A stretch of 64,000 nucleotides of DNA from Methylobacterium sp. 77 (GCF_000372825.1 NZ_KB910516.1:4344011-4408010), one strand, 5' to 3'. Shown: positions 1-8,551, counted from the first letter of the stretch. The notes: a model not told the origin generated them from the sequence alone. Program-made: numbers and translations.

Positions 1-73
1 TCGCGTGAGCGAGACGGAAGTCCGGGTTCCGGCGCACGGCCCGGACGGGCAAACCTGTAACGAGATATCCTGG

Positions 74-760
74 ATGACGACGCGCATGACCGGCCCCATC
101 ATCTCCCCGTCGATCCTCTCGGCCGATTTCGCCAATCTGGGCGCTGAGGTGCGCGCGATATCCGAGGCGGGGGCGGACTGGATCCATCTCGACGTGATGG
201 ACGGGCATTTCGTCCCCAACATCACTTTCGGTCCCGACGTGGTGAAGGCCCTGCGGCCGCACAGCGCCAAGGTGTTCGACGTGCACCTGATGATCGCGCC
301 CGCCGACCCCTATCTCGCGGCCTTCGCCGAGGCGGGGGCGGATGCGATCTCGGTTCATGTGGAGGCCGGCCCGCATATTCACCGCTCGCTCCAGACCATC
401 CTGAACCTCGGCAAGCGCGCCGGCATCGCCCTCAACCCCGGCACGCCGGCCAGCGCCATCGAGCCGTTGATCGACATGGTCGATCTCGTCCTGGTGATGA
501 CGGTGAATCCCGGCTTCGGCGGCCAGAGCTTCATCCCCTCGACGCTGGAGACCATCGCCCGGATCAAGGCGATGAGTGCCGGCCGCGACATCGACATCGA
601 GGTGGATGGCGGCATCACGCCCGAGAATGTGGGCTTGGCCGCCGCCGCCGGAGCCAACGCATTCGTGGCGGGGAGCGCCGTGTTCAAGGGTGGACCGTCC
701 GGATATGCCGAGCGCATCGCCGCGATCCGAGCGGGCGCCGGCGGCACCGTCGCATGCTGA
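74..760 (+). CDS. rpe: Ribulose-phosphate 3-epimerase
   Basis: Interconverts ribulose 5-phosphate and xylulose 5-phosphate in the cytosolic pentose phosphate and Calvin pathways. The sequence shows the TIM-barrel epimerase pattern: an SPSILSADF strand near residue 11, the metal and catalytic set HLDVMDGHF near residue 38, DVHLMI near 69, VNPGFGGQ near the middle and a late VDGGI motif. The frame is open from a GTG at position 5, but the family normally begins a few residues before SPSILSADF, so I prefer the ATG at 74; the ATG at 86 is an alternative. The stop overlaps the start of cbbY by 7 bases, indicating co-translation. The assignment is secure; the exact start is not. Confidence 0.93.
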   Translation: MTTRMTGPIISPSILSADFANLGAEVRAISEAGADWIHLDVMDGHFVPNITFGPDVVKALRPHSAKVFDVHLMIAPADPYLAAFAEAGADAISVHVEAGPHIHRSLQTILNLGKRAGIALNPGTPASAIEPLIDMVDLVLVMTVNPGFGGQSFIPSTLETIARIKAMSAGRDIDIEVDGGITPENVGLAAAAGANAFVAGSAVFKGGPSGYAERIAAIRAGAGGTVAC

Positions 761-1503
761 AGGCGCTGATCTTCGACGTCGACGGGACGCTGGCCGAGAC
801 CGAGGACCTGCACCGGCAGGGGTTCAACCGCGCCTTCGCCGAGATGGGGCTCAACTGGCACTGGTCGCCGGAGCTTTACGCCGATCTCCTCACCGTGATG
901 GGCGGCAAGGAGCGGCTCGCGCATTACGTGCGGACCGAGCATGGCGAGCCGGATGCGGAGCGGCGCGCGCAGATGGGCGAGATCCACGACCGCAAGACCC
1001 GAATCTACGGCGATCTCGTCACGCAGGGGGCGCTCGAACTCAGGCCCGGCATCGCCCGTCTCATCGCGGAGGCCAGGAGTTCCGGTCTGCGTCTCGCGGT
1101 GGCCAGCACCACCAGCCGGCCCAACGTCGATACCCTCATCGCCGTCAACTTCCCCGATGGCAGCCCGTTCGACGTCATCGCCTGCGGTGACGAGGCCGAG
1201 CGCAAGAAGCCGCATCCGGACGTGTTCCTCCTCGCTCTGGCGCGCCTCGGCGTGAGCCCGAGCGAGGCCGTCGCGTTCGAGGATTCGGCCGCCGGCATCC
1301 GCTCGGCGCTCGATGCCGGATTGCCCGTCATCGCGACGCGCAGCCGCTATACCGGCGGCCAGAGCCTGGACGGCGCATTCTCGGCTTTGTCCGATCTCGG
1401 CGAGCCGGGAGCGCCGCACGGCCATCTCGCCGGGCTGACATGGCCGGGCGGTCTCGTCACCGTGGCGGCGCTGACGGCCTGGCACGACCGGATGACGGGC
1501 TGA
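754..1503 (+). CDS. cbbY: HAD-family sugar phosphatase, CbbY type
   Basis: A 249-residue haloacid dehalogenase hydrolase. CbbY enzymes remove a phosphate from xylulose 1,5-bisphosphate, a Rubisco inhibitor. The nucleophile motif [10 protein letters not shown] is at residues 7-16, a cap domain contains GLNWHW and GGKERLAHY, the Ser/Thr motif is AVASTTS, and the late KKPHPDVFL and FEDSAAGI motifs supply Lys and acidic metal ligands. GLNWHW followed by GGKER is typical of CbbY rather than of generic phosphoglycolate phosphatases. It starts inside the last codons of rpe, so the two are translationally coupled. No Rubisco gene is visible nearby, so a general metabolite-repair role is also possible. 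Confidence 0.85.
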   Translation: MLKALIFDVDGTLAETEDLHRQGFNRAFAEMGLNWHWSPELYADLLTVMGGKERLAHYVRTEHGEPDAERRAQMGEIHDRKTRIYGDLVTQGALELRPGIARLIAEARSSGLRLAVASTTSRPNVDTLIAVNFPDGSPFDVIACGDEAERKKPHPDVFLLALARLGVSPSEAVAFEDSAAGIRSALDAGLPVIATRSRYTGGQSLDGAFSALSDLGEPGAPHGHLAGLTWPGGLVTVAALTAWHDRMTG

Positions 1504-1615
1504 CCCCTTTCGCCGGTCGGGGAAACAGCGTCGAGCCGGCGACGATCCCGAGGCAGGCGGTGAGCGCCAGCCGCCACCAGGGCCGTCCGGGGTCGTCATG
1601 TCCCGTGCCTGCCAT
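1457..1615 (-). CDS. Small single-pass membrane protein (52 aa), hypothetical
   Basis: A short open frame on the minus strand begins with ATG at 1615 and ends at 1457, overlapping the 3' end of cbbY by 47 bases. The translation starts MAGTGHDDPGRPWWRLALTA and continues through one hydrophobic stretch rich in Leu, Ala, Gly and Val (about residues 14-32), then a basic, proline-rich tail. A purine-rich AAGGGA lies about nine bases before the ATG. The arrangement of a polar start, a Trp-Trp pair and one membrane helix resembles small membrane proteins, but I do not recognise a family and the antisense overlap is a warning. Treat as a candidate only. Confidence 0.35.
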   Translation of the reverse strand: MAGTGHDDPGRPWWRLALTACLGIVAGSTLFPRPAKGVSPSSGRARPSAPPR

Positions 1616-1779
1616 CGCGTCGGTCCCTTTCGAGGCCGGAAAAACCTCGCTCCGTCAACGCCGGGGCCTCCCGTGCGTTGCCTCCATGAGCGGACCCGGC
1701 CTATAACCCGGCCCCATCCCGCTGCGGCGACGCATGCGCGCACTTCCGCTTCACCTCCGACACGACCCAAGGTCACGCC

Positions 1780-2526
1780 ATGGCCGGCCATTCCCAGTTC
1801 AAGAACATCATGCACCGCAAGGGCCGCGTCGACGCGGTCCGCTCCAAGCTCTTCGGCAAGCTCGCCCGCGAGATCACGGTGGCGGCCAAGCTCGGCATGC
1901 CCGACCCGGCGATGAACGCGCGTCTCCGCGCCGCCATCATCGCGGCGCGGGCCGAGAACGTGCCCAAGGACAATATCGAGCGCGCCATCAAGAAGGCCTC
2001 CGGCGCCGACGCGGAGAGCTACGACGAGATCCGCTACGAGGGCTACGGCCCCGGCGGCGCCGCCCTCATCGTCGAGGCGCAGACCGACAACCGCAACCGC
2101 ACCGCCTCGGACGTGCGCTCGGCCTTCACCAAATCCGGCGGCAGCCTCGCCGAGACCGGCGCCGTCGCCTTCCTATTCGACCATGTCGGCATCGTCGCGT
2201 TCGACGCCTCCGTGGCCGATGCCGACACCATGCTGGAAGCGGCGATCGAGGCCGGCGCCGACGACGTGCGTTCCTCCGAGGACGGCCACGAAGTCACCTG
2301 CGCCCAGGATTCCTACGGCGAGGTCTCCAAGGCCCTGGAGGCCCGCTTCGGCGAGCCGCGCCGCACCGCCCTGGTGTGGAAGGCCCAGAACACGATCGAC
2401 GTCGACGACGAGACCGGCGAGAAGCTGATCCGCCTCGTCGAGGTCATCGAGGACCAGGACGACGTCCAGAACGTCTACGTCAACTTCGCCCTCTCCGACG
2501 CGCTGATGGCCAAGCTCGAAGGCTGA
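1780..2526 (+). CDS. yebC: YebC/PmpR family DNA-binding or translation-associated protein
   Basis: A 248-residue cytoplasmic protein of the universal YebC family. The family includes transcriptional regulators and, more recently, proteins linked to translation of proline-rich stretches. It begins [19 protein letters not shown], the conserved family N-terminus, followed by [19 protein letters not shown] and the YEGYGPGG motif near residue 90, and it has full family length. YebC often neighbours ruvC; here ruvC is 3.5 kb downstream, beyond a decayed segment and a chemoreceptor. About 80 bases of its 3' end recur at 3621-3700. Confidence 0.95.
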   Translation: MAGHSQFKNIMHRKGRVDAVRSKLFGKLAREITVAAKLGMPDPAMNARLRAAIIAARAENVPKDNIERAIKKASGADAESYDEIRYEGYGPGGAALIVEAQTDNRNRTASDVRSAFTKSGGSLAETGAVAFLFDHVGIVAFDASVADADTMLEAAIEAGADDVRSSEDGHEVTCAQDSYGEVSKALEARFGEPRRTALVWKAQNTIDVDDETGEKLIRLVEVIEDQDDVQNVYVNFALSDALMAKLEG

Positions 2527-2643
2527 GCGGCCCGTGACCCTCCTCCTTCCGGGGGGAGGGCGACCTCGCGCGGCCCAGTCTCCGGCTCGCCGTGACCCTG
2601 GCTGCCACACAGCTTCACCCCCGCGCGCGACAGCGCCGGGGGC

Positions 2644-2724
2644 ATGGCCCAAGAGAAGCCCAAACAAGAAAAGCCCCAAGAGGGGACGCGGGACGCCGCG
2701 GAACCCATTGAGCGCTTGATGTGA
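2644..2724 (+). CDS. Possible 26-residue peptide in a structured leader or tail RNA
   Basis: ATG at 2644 opens a 26-codon frame, MAQEKPKQEKPQEG and onward to TGA at 2722-2724. A GGGGG run sits just upstream as a possible ribosome-binding site. The composition (Lys, Gln, Glu, Pro) is unlike the Arg/Ala/Pro-rich translations of noncoding DNA here. The end of the frame lies inside the stem of the hairpin described at 2689-2777. It could be a small protein, a leader peptide or chance. Confidence 0.2.
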   Translation: MAQEKPKQEKPQEGTRDAAEPIERLM

Positions 2725-2777
2725 GTGCCGGTCCCCCGGCGTCCCGAGGCTCCGGCGTTCCCGCCGGGGCCTTTTTT
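2689..2777 (+). terminator. Two stacked hairpins ending in an intrinsic terminator
   Basis: The first stem pairs 2689-2698 with 2737-2746 (10 bp, perfect). Two bases later a second hairpin pairs 2748-2757 with 2762-2771 (10 bp with one G-T pair, loop TTCC), followed directly by six T residues at 2772-2777. The second hairpin is a convincing rho-independent terminator, either for yebC (160 bases upstream) or for a short RNA of its own. The first stem encloses 38 bases, including the end of the 26-codon frame. Confidence 0.75.
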
Positions 2778-3230
2778 GCATCACGGTGTCTCCGACGGGT
2801 CTCGCGCTGGCGCTAGTCGTGACGGGTCTCCTGGCCCCGTTCATCTCCGAGCGAACCTTCGTCGCACGCCATCTCGTAGTGGATGGCGACGCAGCTGTCC
2901 TCCACCGAGCCCAGTGCAGGGTCGGCGCCGGGGCATTTACCTCCCGGACACCGCCCGGACCGAGCCCGCGGTCTGGCGAGTCGCCGCCCGGGGCGATGGT
3001 GACCGACACCACCGACGCGGGCACCGCCCCACCACCCCTCCGGCCCACCCGGTCGGTCACCGGACAGGCCCCCTTCACTGGGCGGCAGGTGTGGGGATAT
3101 AGACATGAAATAGGAATTTTGTCAAAATAATTGTCGTGTGTCGATGGAGGAAGCGGCGGCGTTGCGGCGCGTGGCGTATGGTCGTGCAGGAGGCGTCATG
3201 GGGCGGTATGAGACGGTCCGATTCCCTGCG
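2778..3230. other. Gene-poor stretch, no convincing coding signal
   Basis: No frame here has recognisable domains; the translations are Pro/Arg/Gly-rich as expected from antisense or noncoding GC-rich DNA. GC falls sharply around 3100-3140, where an AT-rich run with TTGTCA could be part of a promoter, but no -10 box is clear. Together with the next two entries it looks like decayed sequence. Confidence 0.4.
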
Positions 3231-3737
3231 TCAAACGAAAAGCCGGAGACTCAGGCGCCGATTACCGAAGCTTGCGTCTGACGTGGATCGTATCGGATGA
3301 CGAACAGGGGGCTCGCAGACAGCAGCACGACATGGCTTGTGAAGATCTGGCGTTCGAACTTCGATGAGCTCGTGGTCCAAGCAATTTTCGAAAGGCGCAT
3401 CGCAAAAACCGACACGGTCACTGACCGGCGCGGGAGTGAGCTGATCGGTCTGGCTCTCCAACTCGCTCGGCGCAAGTTCGATTGCTGGCGCCCGTATGCC
3501 CACAGGTAGATGTCGGTCGCAGTGCCAAAGTATAAACGTTGGAATATGCCACTCGCGAAAGATGACGAAGGGGCGGTCTAGATTGGCTTTGCCGTCGGCC
3601 GACAGGATGACAATGCCGGCCGCCGCGTCGAGGTCATCGAGGATCAGGACGACGTCCGGAACGTCTCCATCGACCTCGCCCTGGCGGGCGGGCCGATGGA
3701 CAATCTCCGGGACCGAGCGCCACGGAGATGCGCCGGG
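3231..3737 (-). pseudogene. Relic resembling the TOPRIM region of an OLD-family nuclease
   Basis: Reading on the minus strand directly after the chemoreceptor stop, the same frame stays open for 168 codons down to a stop at 3231, with no ATG and only a GTG at 3503. The middle reads GIVILSADGK, then NLDRPFVIFREWHIPTFIL and WHCD, then VSDRVGF and FENCLDHEL. To my recognition this matches the order seen in the C-terminal TOPRIM part of OLD-type ATP-dependent nucleases: a GK-NLDRP-x-IF strand, GIPTYxxWD-x-D, then a DR-x-x-F and LE block. The first acidic residue of the expected WDxD appears as His, and the ATPase half is absent. I therefore call it a decayed fragment; the family match is from memory and tentative. 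Confidence 0.35.
3621..3700 (+). repeat. Second, diverged copy of the yebC 3' end
   Basis: Aligning 3621-3700 with 2431-2510 without gaps, I count 45 identical bases in the first 50 and about 66 in all 80, in the same orientation. The plus-strand reading [13 protein letters not shown] matches Yeb[14 protein letters not shown]. Similarity fades before the yebC stop codon and does not extend upstream of 3621. The two copies are 1,190 bases apart and bracket the decayed segment. Confidence 0.8.
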
Positions 3738-5216
3738 TCAGGCCGCCTTGACGGTGTCGAGGAAGCGGTTGACCTCGGCGCCGAGCTGATCGGCGTGCTC
3801 TGCGAGAGCCGATGCCGAGGCGAAGACGTCCGCCGCCGCCGTGCCGGTCTCCCCGGCCGAGCCGACGACGCTCCCGACGGTGTCCTTAATCGCGCAGGTG
3901 CTCGTGGCGGCGTGCGCCACGTTGCGGATGATCTCCTGCGTCGCCATACCCTGCTGGTCCACCGCCGTCGCGATGGCGGCCGCCGCGCTGCTCATGGTGC
4001 GGATGCGCGCGGCGATGCTGTCGATGGCGGCGACAGCCTCGCCGGTCGAGTCCTGGATCGCGCTGATCTGCTGAACGATCTGCTCGGTGGCCCGGGCCGT
4101 CTGGTTGGCGAGTTCCTTGACTTCCGCCGCGACCACCGCGAAGCCGCGTCCGGCCTCGCCCGCGCGGGCCGCCTCGATGGTCGCGTTGAGCGCCAGCAGG
4201 TTGGTCTGGCCCGCGATGCCGGTAATCATTCCGACGACATCGCCGATCTGGGCAGCGCCTGCGCTCAGCGCCTGGACCAGCCGGCCCGTCTCGTCGGCCT
4301 GCCCGACCGCGCTCTGTGCCATCCGGGCCGAATCCTCCACCTGCCGGCCGATCTCCTGGACCGAGGCGCCGAGTTCCTCGGCAGCGGCTGCCACCAGCGA
4401 GACATTGGCGGCGGCGCCCTCCGCCGCGCTCGCCACGGACCGCGCCACGGCGCTCGCCTGCCCCGACGTGCTGTCCGCCGCGTCCACCATCGCGCGGGCA
4501 GTGTCCTGCATCGTCCCGGCGGCCTGCGTGACCTGGCCGAGGATGCCGCTCACCGTCGATTCGAAATATTCGGCGGTCTGCTGCATCGCGGCCCGGCGCT
4601 GGGCCTCGGCGCCGGCCCGCGCCAGGGTCGTCTCCGTCTCCAATTCCTGCATGCGCGCGATCTGCATCCGGACCTCCTGCTCGGAGGCTGCCTGGGCCGT
4701 GAAGGCCGTCACGATGGTGTTCGCCAGCCAGGCCAGCACGCCGGTCTCCAGGATCAGGATGACCGCGTGCAGCACCACCCGCCCCAGATCCGAGCCGGCG
4801 ACCTCCCCCGGGAAGACCAGGACCGGCATCGCGAAATCGAGGGCGAGGTGATGGACGGCGGTGGCGCCCGCGCAGGCGATCAGGACGCGCCAGTCGCACC
4901 AGGTCACGATCAGGGCCATGCAGGCGAAGAAGTACATGTGCATGTCGATCTGCCAGGCATGTCCGGCGAAGACCGAGACCAGGATGGCCGCCATGCCGAT
5001 CAGCGCCAGGCTGCTGGCGAGGCGGGTCGCCAGTCCGGTGCGCGACCGCAACCATGTCAGCGTGCTGAGCCCCGCCAGGAACGCCGCGGCAAGGACAGGG
5101 GCCATCGGGGCGTTCCCGCTGTACCATGCGCCGAGGGCGATGACCGGGAGATGCAGCCAGAGAAAGGCGATCAGGAACCGGCTGAAGCTCTGCCGGAGGG
5201 TCTCGAGATTCGTCAT
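3738..5216 (-). CDS. Methyl-accepting chemotaxis protein with multi-helix membrane N-terminus
   Basis: A 492-residue chemoreceptor that would signal to CheA/CheW from the inner membrane. Residues 1-170 contain about five or six hydrophobic helices with His and Trp ([28 protein letters not shown]) rather than a periplasmic ligand domain. Next come a coiled linker (about 175-240) and a signalling domain whose tip includes [20 protein letters not shown]. The C-terminus lacks an obvious CheR-tethering pentapeptide. It is downstream of the small gene at 5232-5585 with a 15-base gap, so the two probably form an operon. The membrane-embedded sensor suggests sensing of a lipid-soluble or energy-related signal, but that is inference. 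Confidence 0.92.
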   Translation of the reverse strand: MTNLETLRQSFSRFLIAFLWLHLPVIALGAWYSGNAPMAPVLAAAFLAGLSTLTWLRSRTGLATRLASSLALIGMAAILVSVFAGHAWQIDMHMYFFACMALIVTWCDWRVLIACAGATAVHHLALDFAMPVLVFPGEVAGSDLGRVVLHAVILILETGVLAWLANTIVTAFTAQAASEQEVRMQIARMQELETETTLARAGAEAQRRAAMQQTAEYFESTVSGILGQVTQAAGTMQDTARAMVDAADSTSGQASAVARSVASAAEGAAANVSLVAAAAEELGASVQEIGRQVEDSARMAQSAVGQADETGRLVQALSAGAAQIGDVVGMITGIAGQTNLLALNATIEAARAGEAGRGFAVVAAEVKELANQTARATEQIVQQISAIQDSTGEAVAAIDSIAARIRTMSSAAAAIATAVDQQGMATQEIIRNVAHAATSTCAIKDTVGSVVGSAGETGTAAADVFASASALAEHADQLGAEVNRFLDTVKAA

Positions 5217-5231
5217 CGGGATCGGAGTCTT

Positions 5232-5585
5232 TCAGATGCGATTGGCTTGGATGGCGGGGGCTCGGGAAGTGGGAGCGCAGCCGCGCGCTTCGCCGGCAGC
5301 GACGACGAGCCATGCGCCTGAGGCGTAGAGGCGGGCGACGAGATCCGGCGGGCCGTCGGTGGCCACGATAATGTTGGTCCATCCGCCCATGCGCAGGATC
5401 GACCCGCCGGCCCGAGCGACGAGCGCGACCATGTCGTGACCGGGCGGACCGAGGACCGCTACCGTCCGGGAGGCGGGCAGCGCCAGAAGGCCGAGCGGAA
5501 CCAATGCGGCCGTGAGCGCGGCCAGTCCCGCCACGAATCCGGCGACACGTCTGTTGAGGGGGCGTCGAGAGCCAGTGAGGGGCAC
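5232..5585 (-). CDS. Small membrane-anchored hypothetical protein (117 aa)
   Basis: Not recognised as a named family. A basic start (MPLTGSRRPLNRR) is followed by one hydrophobic segment, roughly residues 14-37, with the rest probably periplasmic. The soluble part contains GGSILRMGGWTN and IIVATDGPPDLVARLYASGAW, which reads as a small folded domain. It is 15 bases upstream of the chemoreceptor and co-oriented, so it may supply or modify the signal that receptor reads. The intact frame, normal codon usage and spacing favour a real gene. Confidence 0.6.
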   Translation of the reverse strand: MPLTGSRRPLNRRVAGFVAGLAALTAALVPLGLLALPASRTVAVLGPPGHDMVALVARAGGSILRMGGWTNIIVATDGPPDLVARLYASGAWLVVAAGEARGCAPTSRAPAIQANRI

Positions 5586-6064
5586 GGGTAATTCAATCCG
5601 ACTTCAGCCTATGCTTGGGGATTAGGCTGATAGGAGCTAAAAATTCCTTACGTATTTGCATTTATCGAAAAGATCGGCCGGTGTCTTAAGATGAAATATT
5701 GCAACTTCTGGGTTTACATTTGATGATTTCAAATATCACTGCAGATATCAAATATGTTTTGTCGACTTTCGATCTGAATTCGATTGGACGTCGCGTCACT
5801 CGGGCAGAGTGGATCTAACTAACCGTCGAAGCGCAGACCGGTGGTCCGGCGCAGGGGCTACCATCGAGATCGGTCCCGAGGCGTCGGCGTCCGGAGCGTG
5901 TCTTGCCGGTTCCTTGCGGGTGTCTCGCGTGTGGCTTGCTGGCCTTCCGGCGCATGCCTTGGCACAGGACTTCGTTCACGCTATGTCCCGTATGCTGAGA
6001 TCGGCGCGGTGCTCGCGCCCGGAGCCGTCCGATCCATGAGCGCGCCTGTTATGGTCCTGCCCGC
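5586..6064. other. Intergenic region with an AT-rich core
   Basis: No gene is supported. Bases about 5620-5780 are strikingly AT-rich against the surrounding DNA and include AAATATCA and ATATCAAATAT separated by CTGCAG (around 5730-5755). The segment lies upstream of both the minus-strand small protein/chemoreceptor unit and ruvC, so it probably holds divergent promoters and binding sites for a nucleoid-type regulator. The 5810-6060 part has no domain-like translation. Confidence 0.5.
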
Positions 6065-6628
6065 ATGACCCCCATCCGCATCCTCGGCATCGATCCCGGC
6101 CTTCGCCGCACCGGCTGGGGGCTGATCTCCGTCGTCGGGACCAAGCTGACCTATGTCGATTGCGGGGTGGTGACCTCGGATGGGGATCTGCCGCTGGCCC
6201 TGCGCCTGCGGGAATTGCACGAGGGCATCACCCGCGTGGTGTCGGGGTTCGGCCCGGATGAGGTCGCCGTGGAGGAGACCTTCGTCAACAAGGATGCGCA
6301 GGCGACGCTGAAGCTCGGCCATGCCCGCGCCATCGCGCTTCTGGTGCCGGCGCTGGCGGGCCTGCCCGTCTCCGAATACGCCGCCAACCTCGTCAAGAAG
6401 ACCGTCTGCGGCTCGGGCCATGCGGAGAAGGTGCAGATCCAGGCGATGGTGAAGTTCCTGATGCCGAAGGCCGAGTTCAAGACGGCGGATGCCGCCGATG
6501 CGCTGGCCATCGCCGTCACCCATGCCAACCATCGCGGGGCGCATGCGCTGAAGAAGCTGCACGCCCCCGTCGCCGGGGTGAGCGGGCTCGCCGCCGCCCG
6601 GATCGCGGCGGCCCTGGCGAAGGGGTGA
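6065..6628 (+). CDS. ruvC: Holliday junction resolvase RuvC
   Basis: A 187-residue endonuclease that resolves Holliday junctions with RuvAB during recombinational repair. The RNase H-like acidic residues are visible: Asp10 in [12 protein letters not shown], Glu70 in [11 protein letters not shown], and Asp142 and Asp145 in [11 protein letters not shown]. The length is normal for the family. Unusually, the next gene downstream is yceI on the opposite strand, with ruvA following only after it, so ruvC is not in one transcript with ruvA. Confidence 0.97.
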   Translation: MTPIRILGIDPGLRRTGWGLISVVGTKLTYVDCGVVTSDGDLPLALRLRELHEGITRVVSGFGPDEVAVEETFVNKDAQATLKLGHARAIALLVPALAGLPVSEYAANLVKKTVCGSGHAEKVQIQAMVKFLMPKAEFKTADAADALAIAVTHANHRGAHALKKLHAPVAGVSGLAAARIAAALAKG

Positions 6629-6719
6629 GGGCGTGCCTCCCCCCGCGCCGCGTGCCGGGAGAGGGGAGCCGGATTCGGGAAGACGATCCCGGAGAGAAGA
6701 CGATCCCGGAGAAGAGGGG

Positions 6720-7337
6720 CTACTGCGCCTTGAACTCGCCCTCCAGGCGCAGGCTCACCTCGTCGCCCACGGCGGGGAGGAAGGCGGAGACGCCGAAATC
6801 CGAGCGCTTGATCACGGTGCGGCCGTCGAACCCGACGGTGTAGCGCTTGTCGATCGGGTTGATGCCGGCCTGGTTGAAAGTGGCGTCGAAGGCCACGGGC
6901 TTGGTCACGCCCTTCAGGGTGAGGGTGCCGGAGATGCGGGCCGTGGTCGGGCTCGTGGGCTCCACCAGGGTGGCGGTGAAGGTCGCGGTGGGGAAGGTCG
7001 CGGTGTCGAAGAAATCCGGGCCCTGGAGGTGCCGGTTCAGGGCGTCGTTCAGGCCGTTGATGCTGGCCATGCCGATGGTGACGGACAGGCGGCTCCGCGC
7101 CGGGGCTTTCGGATCGAGATCGGCCTTGGCCGCGACATCGGTGATCTGGCCGTAATAGGTCGAGTAGCCGAGATGGCTCACCGACCAGGTGATCTTGCCG
7201 TGGGCCGGATCGAGCACGTAGGCGCCGGCCCGGACCTGGGTCGGATCGCTCGACGGGCCGCCATCCGGTGGTGTCTCCTGCGCCTGGGCGCAGGTGGAGG
7301 CCAGAAGCAGGAGGGCGAGGAGGCGCGTGCGCGTCAT
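6720..7337 (-). CDS. YceI family exported protein
   Basis: A 205-residue lipocalin-like periplasmic protein of the YceI family, which binds long amphiphilic or isoprenoid ligands in a beta-barrel. I start it at the ATG at 7337 because MTRTRLLALLLLASTCAQAQ is a clean signal peptide; the longer frame to 7427 would run into ruvA. Family landmarks are YVLDPAHGKITWSVSHLGYS near the start of the mature protein, GTLTLKGVTKPVAFDATF, and a DFGVSAFLPAVGDEVSL ending. It sits between ruvC and ruvA on the opposite strand, with an 80-base divergent promoter region shared with ruvA. Confidence 0.9.
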   Translation of the reverse strand: MTRTRLLALLLLASTCAQAQETPPDGGPSSDPTQVRAGAYVLDPAHGKITWSVSHLGYSTYYGQITDVAAKADLDPKAPARSRLSVTIGMASINGLNDALNRHLQGPDFFDTATFPTATFTATLVEPTSPTTARISGTLTLKGVTKPVAFDATFNQAGINPIDKRYTVGFDGRTVIKRSDFGVSAFLPAVGDEVSLRLEGEFKAQ

Positions 7338-7416
7338 GCGGTCTCTTTCTCGAATGGCGGGTCGGACAGGCGGGCCGGTCCCTGATAAGACCCGCCCTCT
7401 GATGACGAGATGATGC

Positions 7417-8034
7417 ATGATCGGCAAGCTGAAGGGTGTGGTGGATTCCTACGGAGAGGATTTCGTGATCCTCGACGTGCAGGGCGTCGGCTACGTGGTG
7501 CATTGCTCGGCCCGCACCCTGCAGCGGATGCCGGCCGTGGGCGAGGCGGCCTCCCTCGCGATCGAGACCTATGTCCGCGAGGACATGATCCGGCTCTACG
7601 GCTTCCGGTCGGATGCCGAGCGCGAGTGGTTCCGCCTGTTGCAGACGGTGCAGGGGGTGGGCTCAAAGGTCGCGCTCGGCCTGCTCTCCGTGCTCGAGCC
7701 CGAAGCGCTCGCCACCGCCATCGCGCTCGGTGACAAGACCGCCATCGCCCGCGCGCCCGGCGTCGGCCCGCGCCTCGCCGCCCGCCTCACCGCCGAATTG
7801 AAGGACAAGGCGCCGGCCTTCGCCCCCATCGATCCCGCCGTGCTCGCCCTCTCCGGCGCGGTGGAAGACCGCACCGCGCCCCAACCCGCCGCCGACGCGA
7901 TCTCCGCCCTGGTCAATCTCGGCTACGCCCCGGTCCAGGCCTCCGCCGCCATCGCTGCGGCCATGAAGGGCGCCGGGGAGGGGGCCGAGGCGAAGACCCT
8001 GATCCGCCTGGGCCTGCGCGAACTCGCCCGCTGA
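7417..8034 (+). CDS. ruvA: Holliday junction helicase subunit RuvA
   Basis: A 205-residue DNA-binding subunit that forms tetramers on Holliday junctions and loads RuvB. It begins [19 protein letters not shown], the family's OB-fold start. Two helix-hairpin-helix motifs follow ([12 protein letters not shown] near residue 80 and [18 protein letters not shown] near 110). After an acidic/alanine-rich linker comes the C-terminal domain III that contacts RuvB ([20 protein letters not shown]). ruvB lies 1.8 kb downstream, beyond the iron-storage genes, rather than adjacent. Confidence 0.97.
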   Translation: MIGKLKGVVDSYGEDFVILDVQGVGYVVHCSARTLQRMPAVGEAASLAIETYVREDMIRLYGFRSDAEREWFRLLQTVQGVGSKVALGLLSVLEPEALATAIALGDKTAIARAPGVGPRLAARLTAELKDKAPAFAPIDPAVLALSGAVEDRTAPQPAADAISALVNLGYAPVQASAAIAAAMKGAGEGAEAKTLIRLGLRELAR

Positions 8035-8096
8035 GCCGCGCCCGCCCGGCTTGCGCAATTCTCCCATGGCAGTTAAGTTGTTGAGAACGCAGTAGA

Positions 8097-8112
8097 TTTT
8101 AAAAGTTCTAAA
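8097..8112 (+). promoter_or_regulatory. Candidate iron-control element (Irr/ICE-like) upstream of bfd-bfr
   Basis: The 16 bases TTTTAAAAGTTCTAAA resemble the Irr-binding ICE consensus of Rhizobiales (TTTAGAA, short spacer, TTCTAAA); the right half is perfect and the left half degenerate. It lies about 95 bases before the Bfd start. Irr represses bacterioferritin under iron limitation in related organisms. The element is seen; its function is inferred. Confidence 0.45.
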
Positions 8113-8207
8113 GAGGCACGCAAGTCGATGGTCGCAACGGGAAATCTGCCTCGCGCACGATTCTCTCGATGCCGATCGATCTGCTCCGCCCCGTCCAGCG
8201 AGCTGTC

Positions 8208-8489
8208 ATGATCGTCTGTTCCTGTAACGTGTTGTCCGACGGTGCCGTCCGCGATTGCCTGAAGGGCGGGCCCGATTGCCCGCGTACCCCGGCGCAGGTC
8301 CATGCCTGCCTCGGTTGCAGTCCGAAATGCGGCCGTTGTGCCCGCACGATCCGCTCGATCATGCAGGCGGCGCTGCAGGGCGCCCTCGAAAATGCCGTTG
8401 CGGAGGCAGGCCATGCGTGCGAGGCGGGTTGCGCGAGCGGCTGTAGTTTGGTCAAGTTCCAAACTGCGGAGGAGGGGATCGCCGCCTGA
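8208..8489 (+). CDS. bfd: Bacterioferritin-associated ferredoxin-like (2Fe-2S) protein
   Basis: A 93-residue Bfd-like protein that would donate electrons to bacterioferritin to release stored iron. Cys4 and Cys6 ([11 protein letters not shown]) together with Cys41 and Cys44 ([10 protein letters not shown]) form the expected cluster ligands. I start at the ATG at 8208 because the family begins with this CxC strand; a longer in-frame ATG exists at 8169. Unusually there are 11 cysteines in all, including Cys34/Cys37 next to the ligand loop and a C-terminal CEAGCASGC cluster. bfr follows 62 bases downstream, and an Irr-like site precedes the pair. Confidence 0.85.
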   Translation: MIVCSCNVLSDGAVRDCLKGGPDCPRTPAQVHACLGCSPKCGRCARTIRSIMQAALQGALENAVAEAGHACEAGCASGCSLVKFQTAEEGIAA

Positions 8490-8551
8490 GGGCCTGTGCG
8501 AGGCCCCACGCTCCCCTTCGGCTGATCGATAGCCTTACGGGAGTGTGTTTG

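Noticed and set aside
3696-5321. Long plus-strand frame (541 codons) opposite the chemoreceptor
   Set aside because: Arg/Gly/Asp-rich antisense shadow; the minus strand encodes a complete, motif-rich chemoreceptor.
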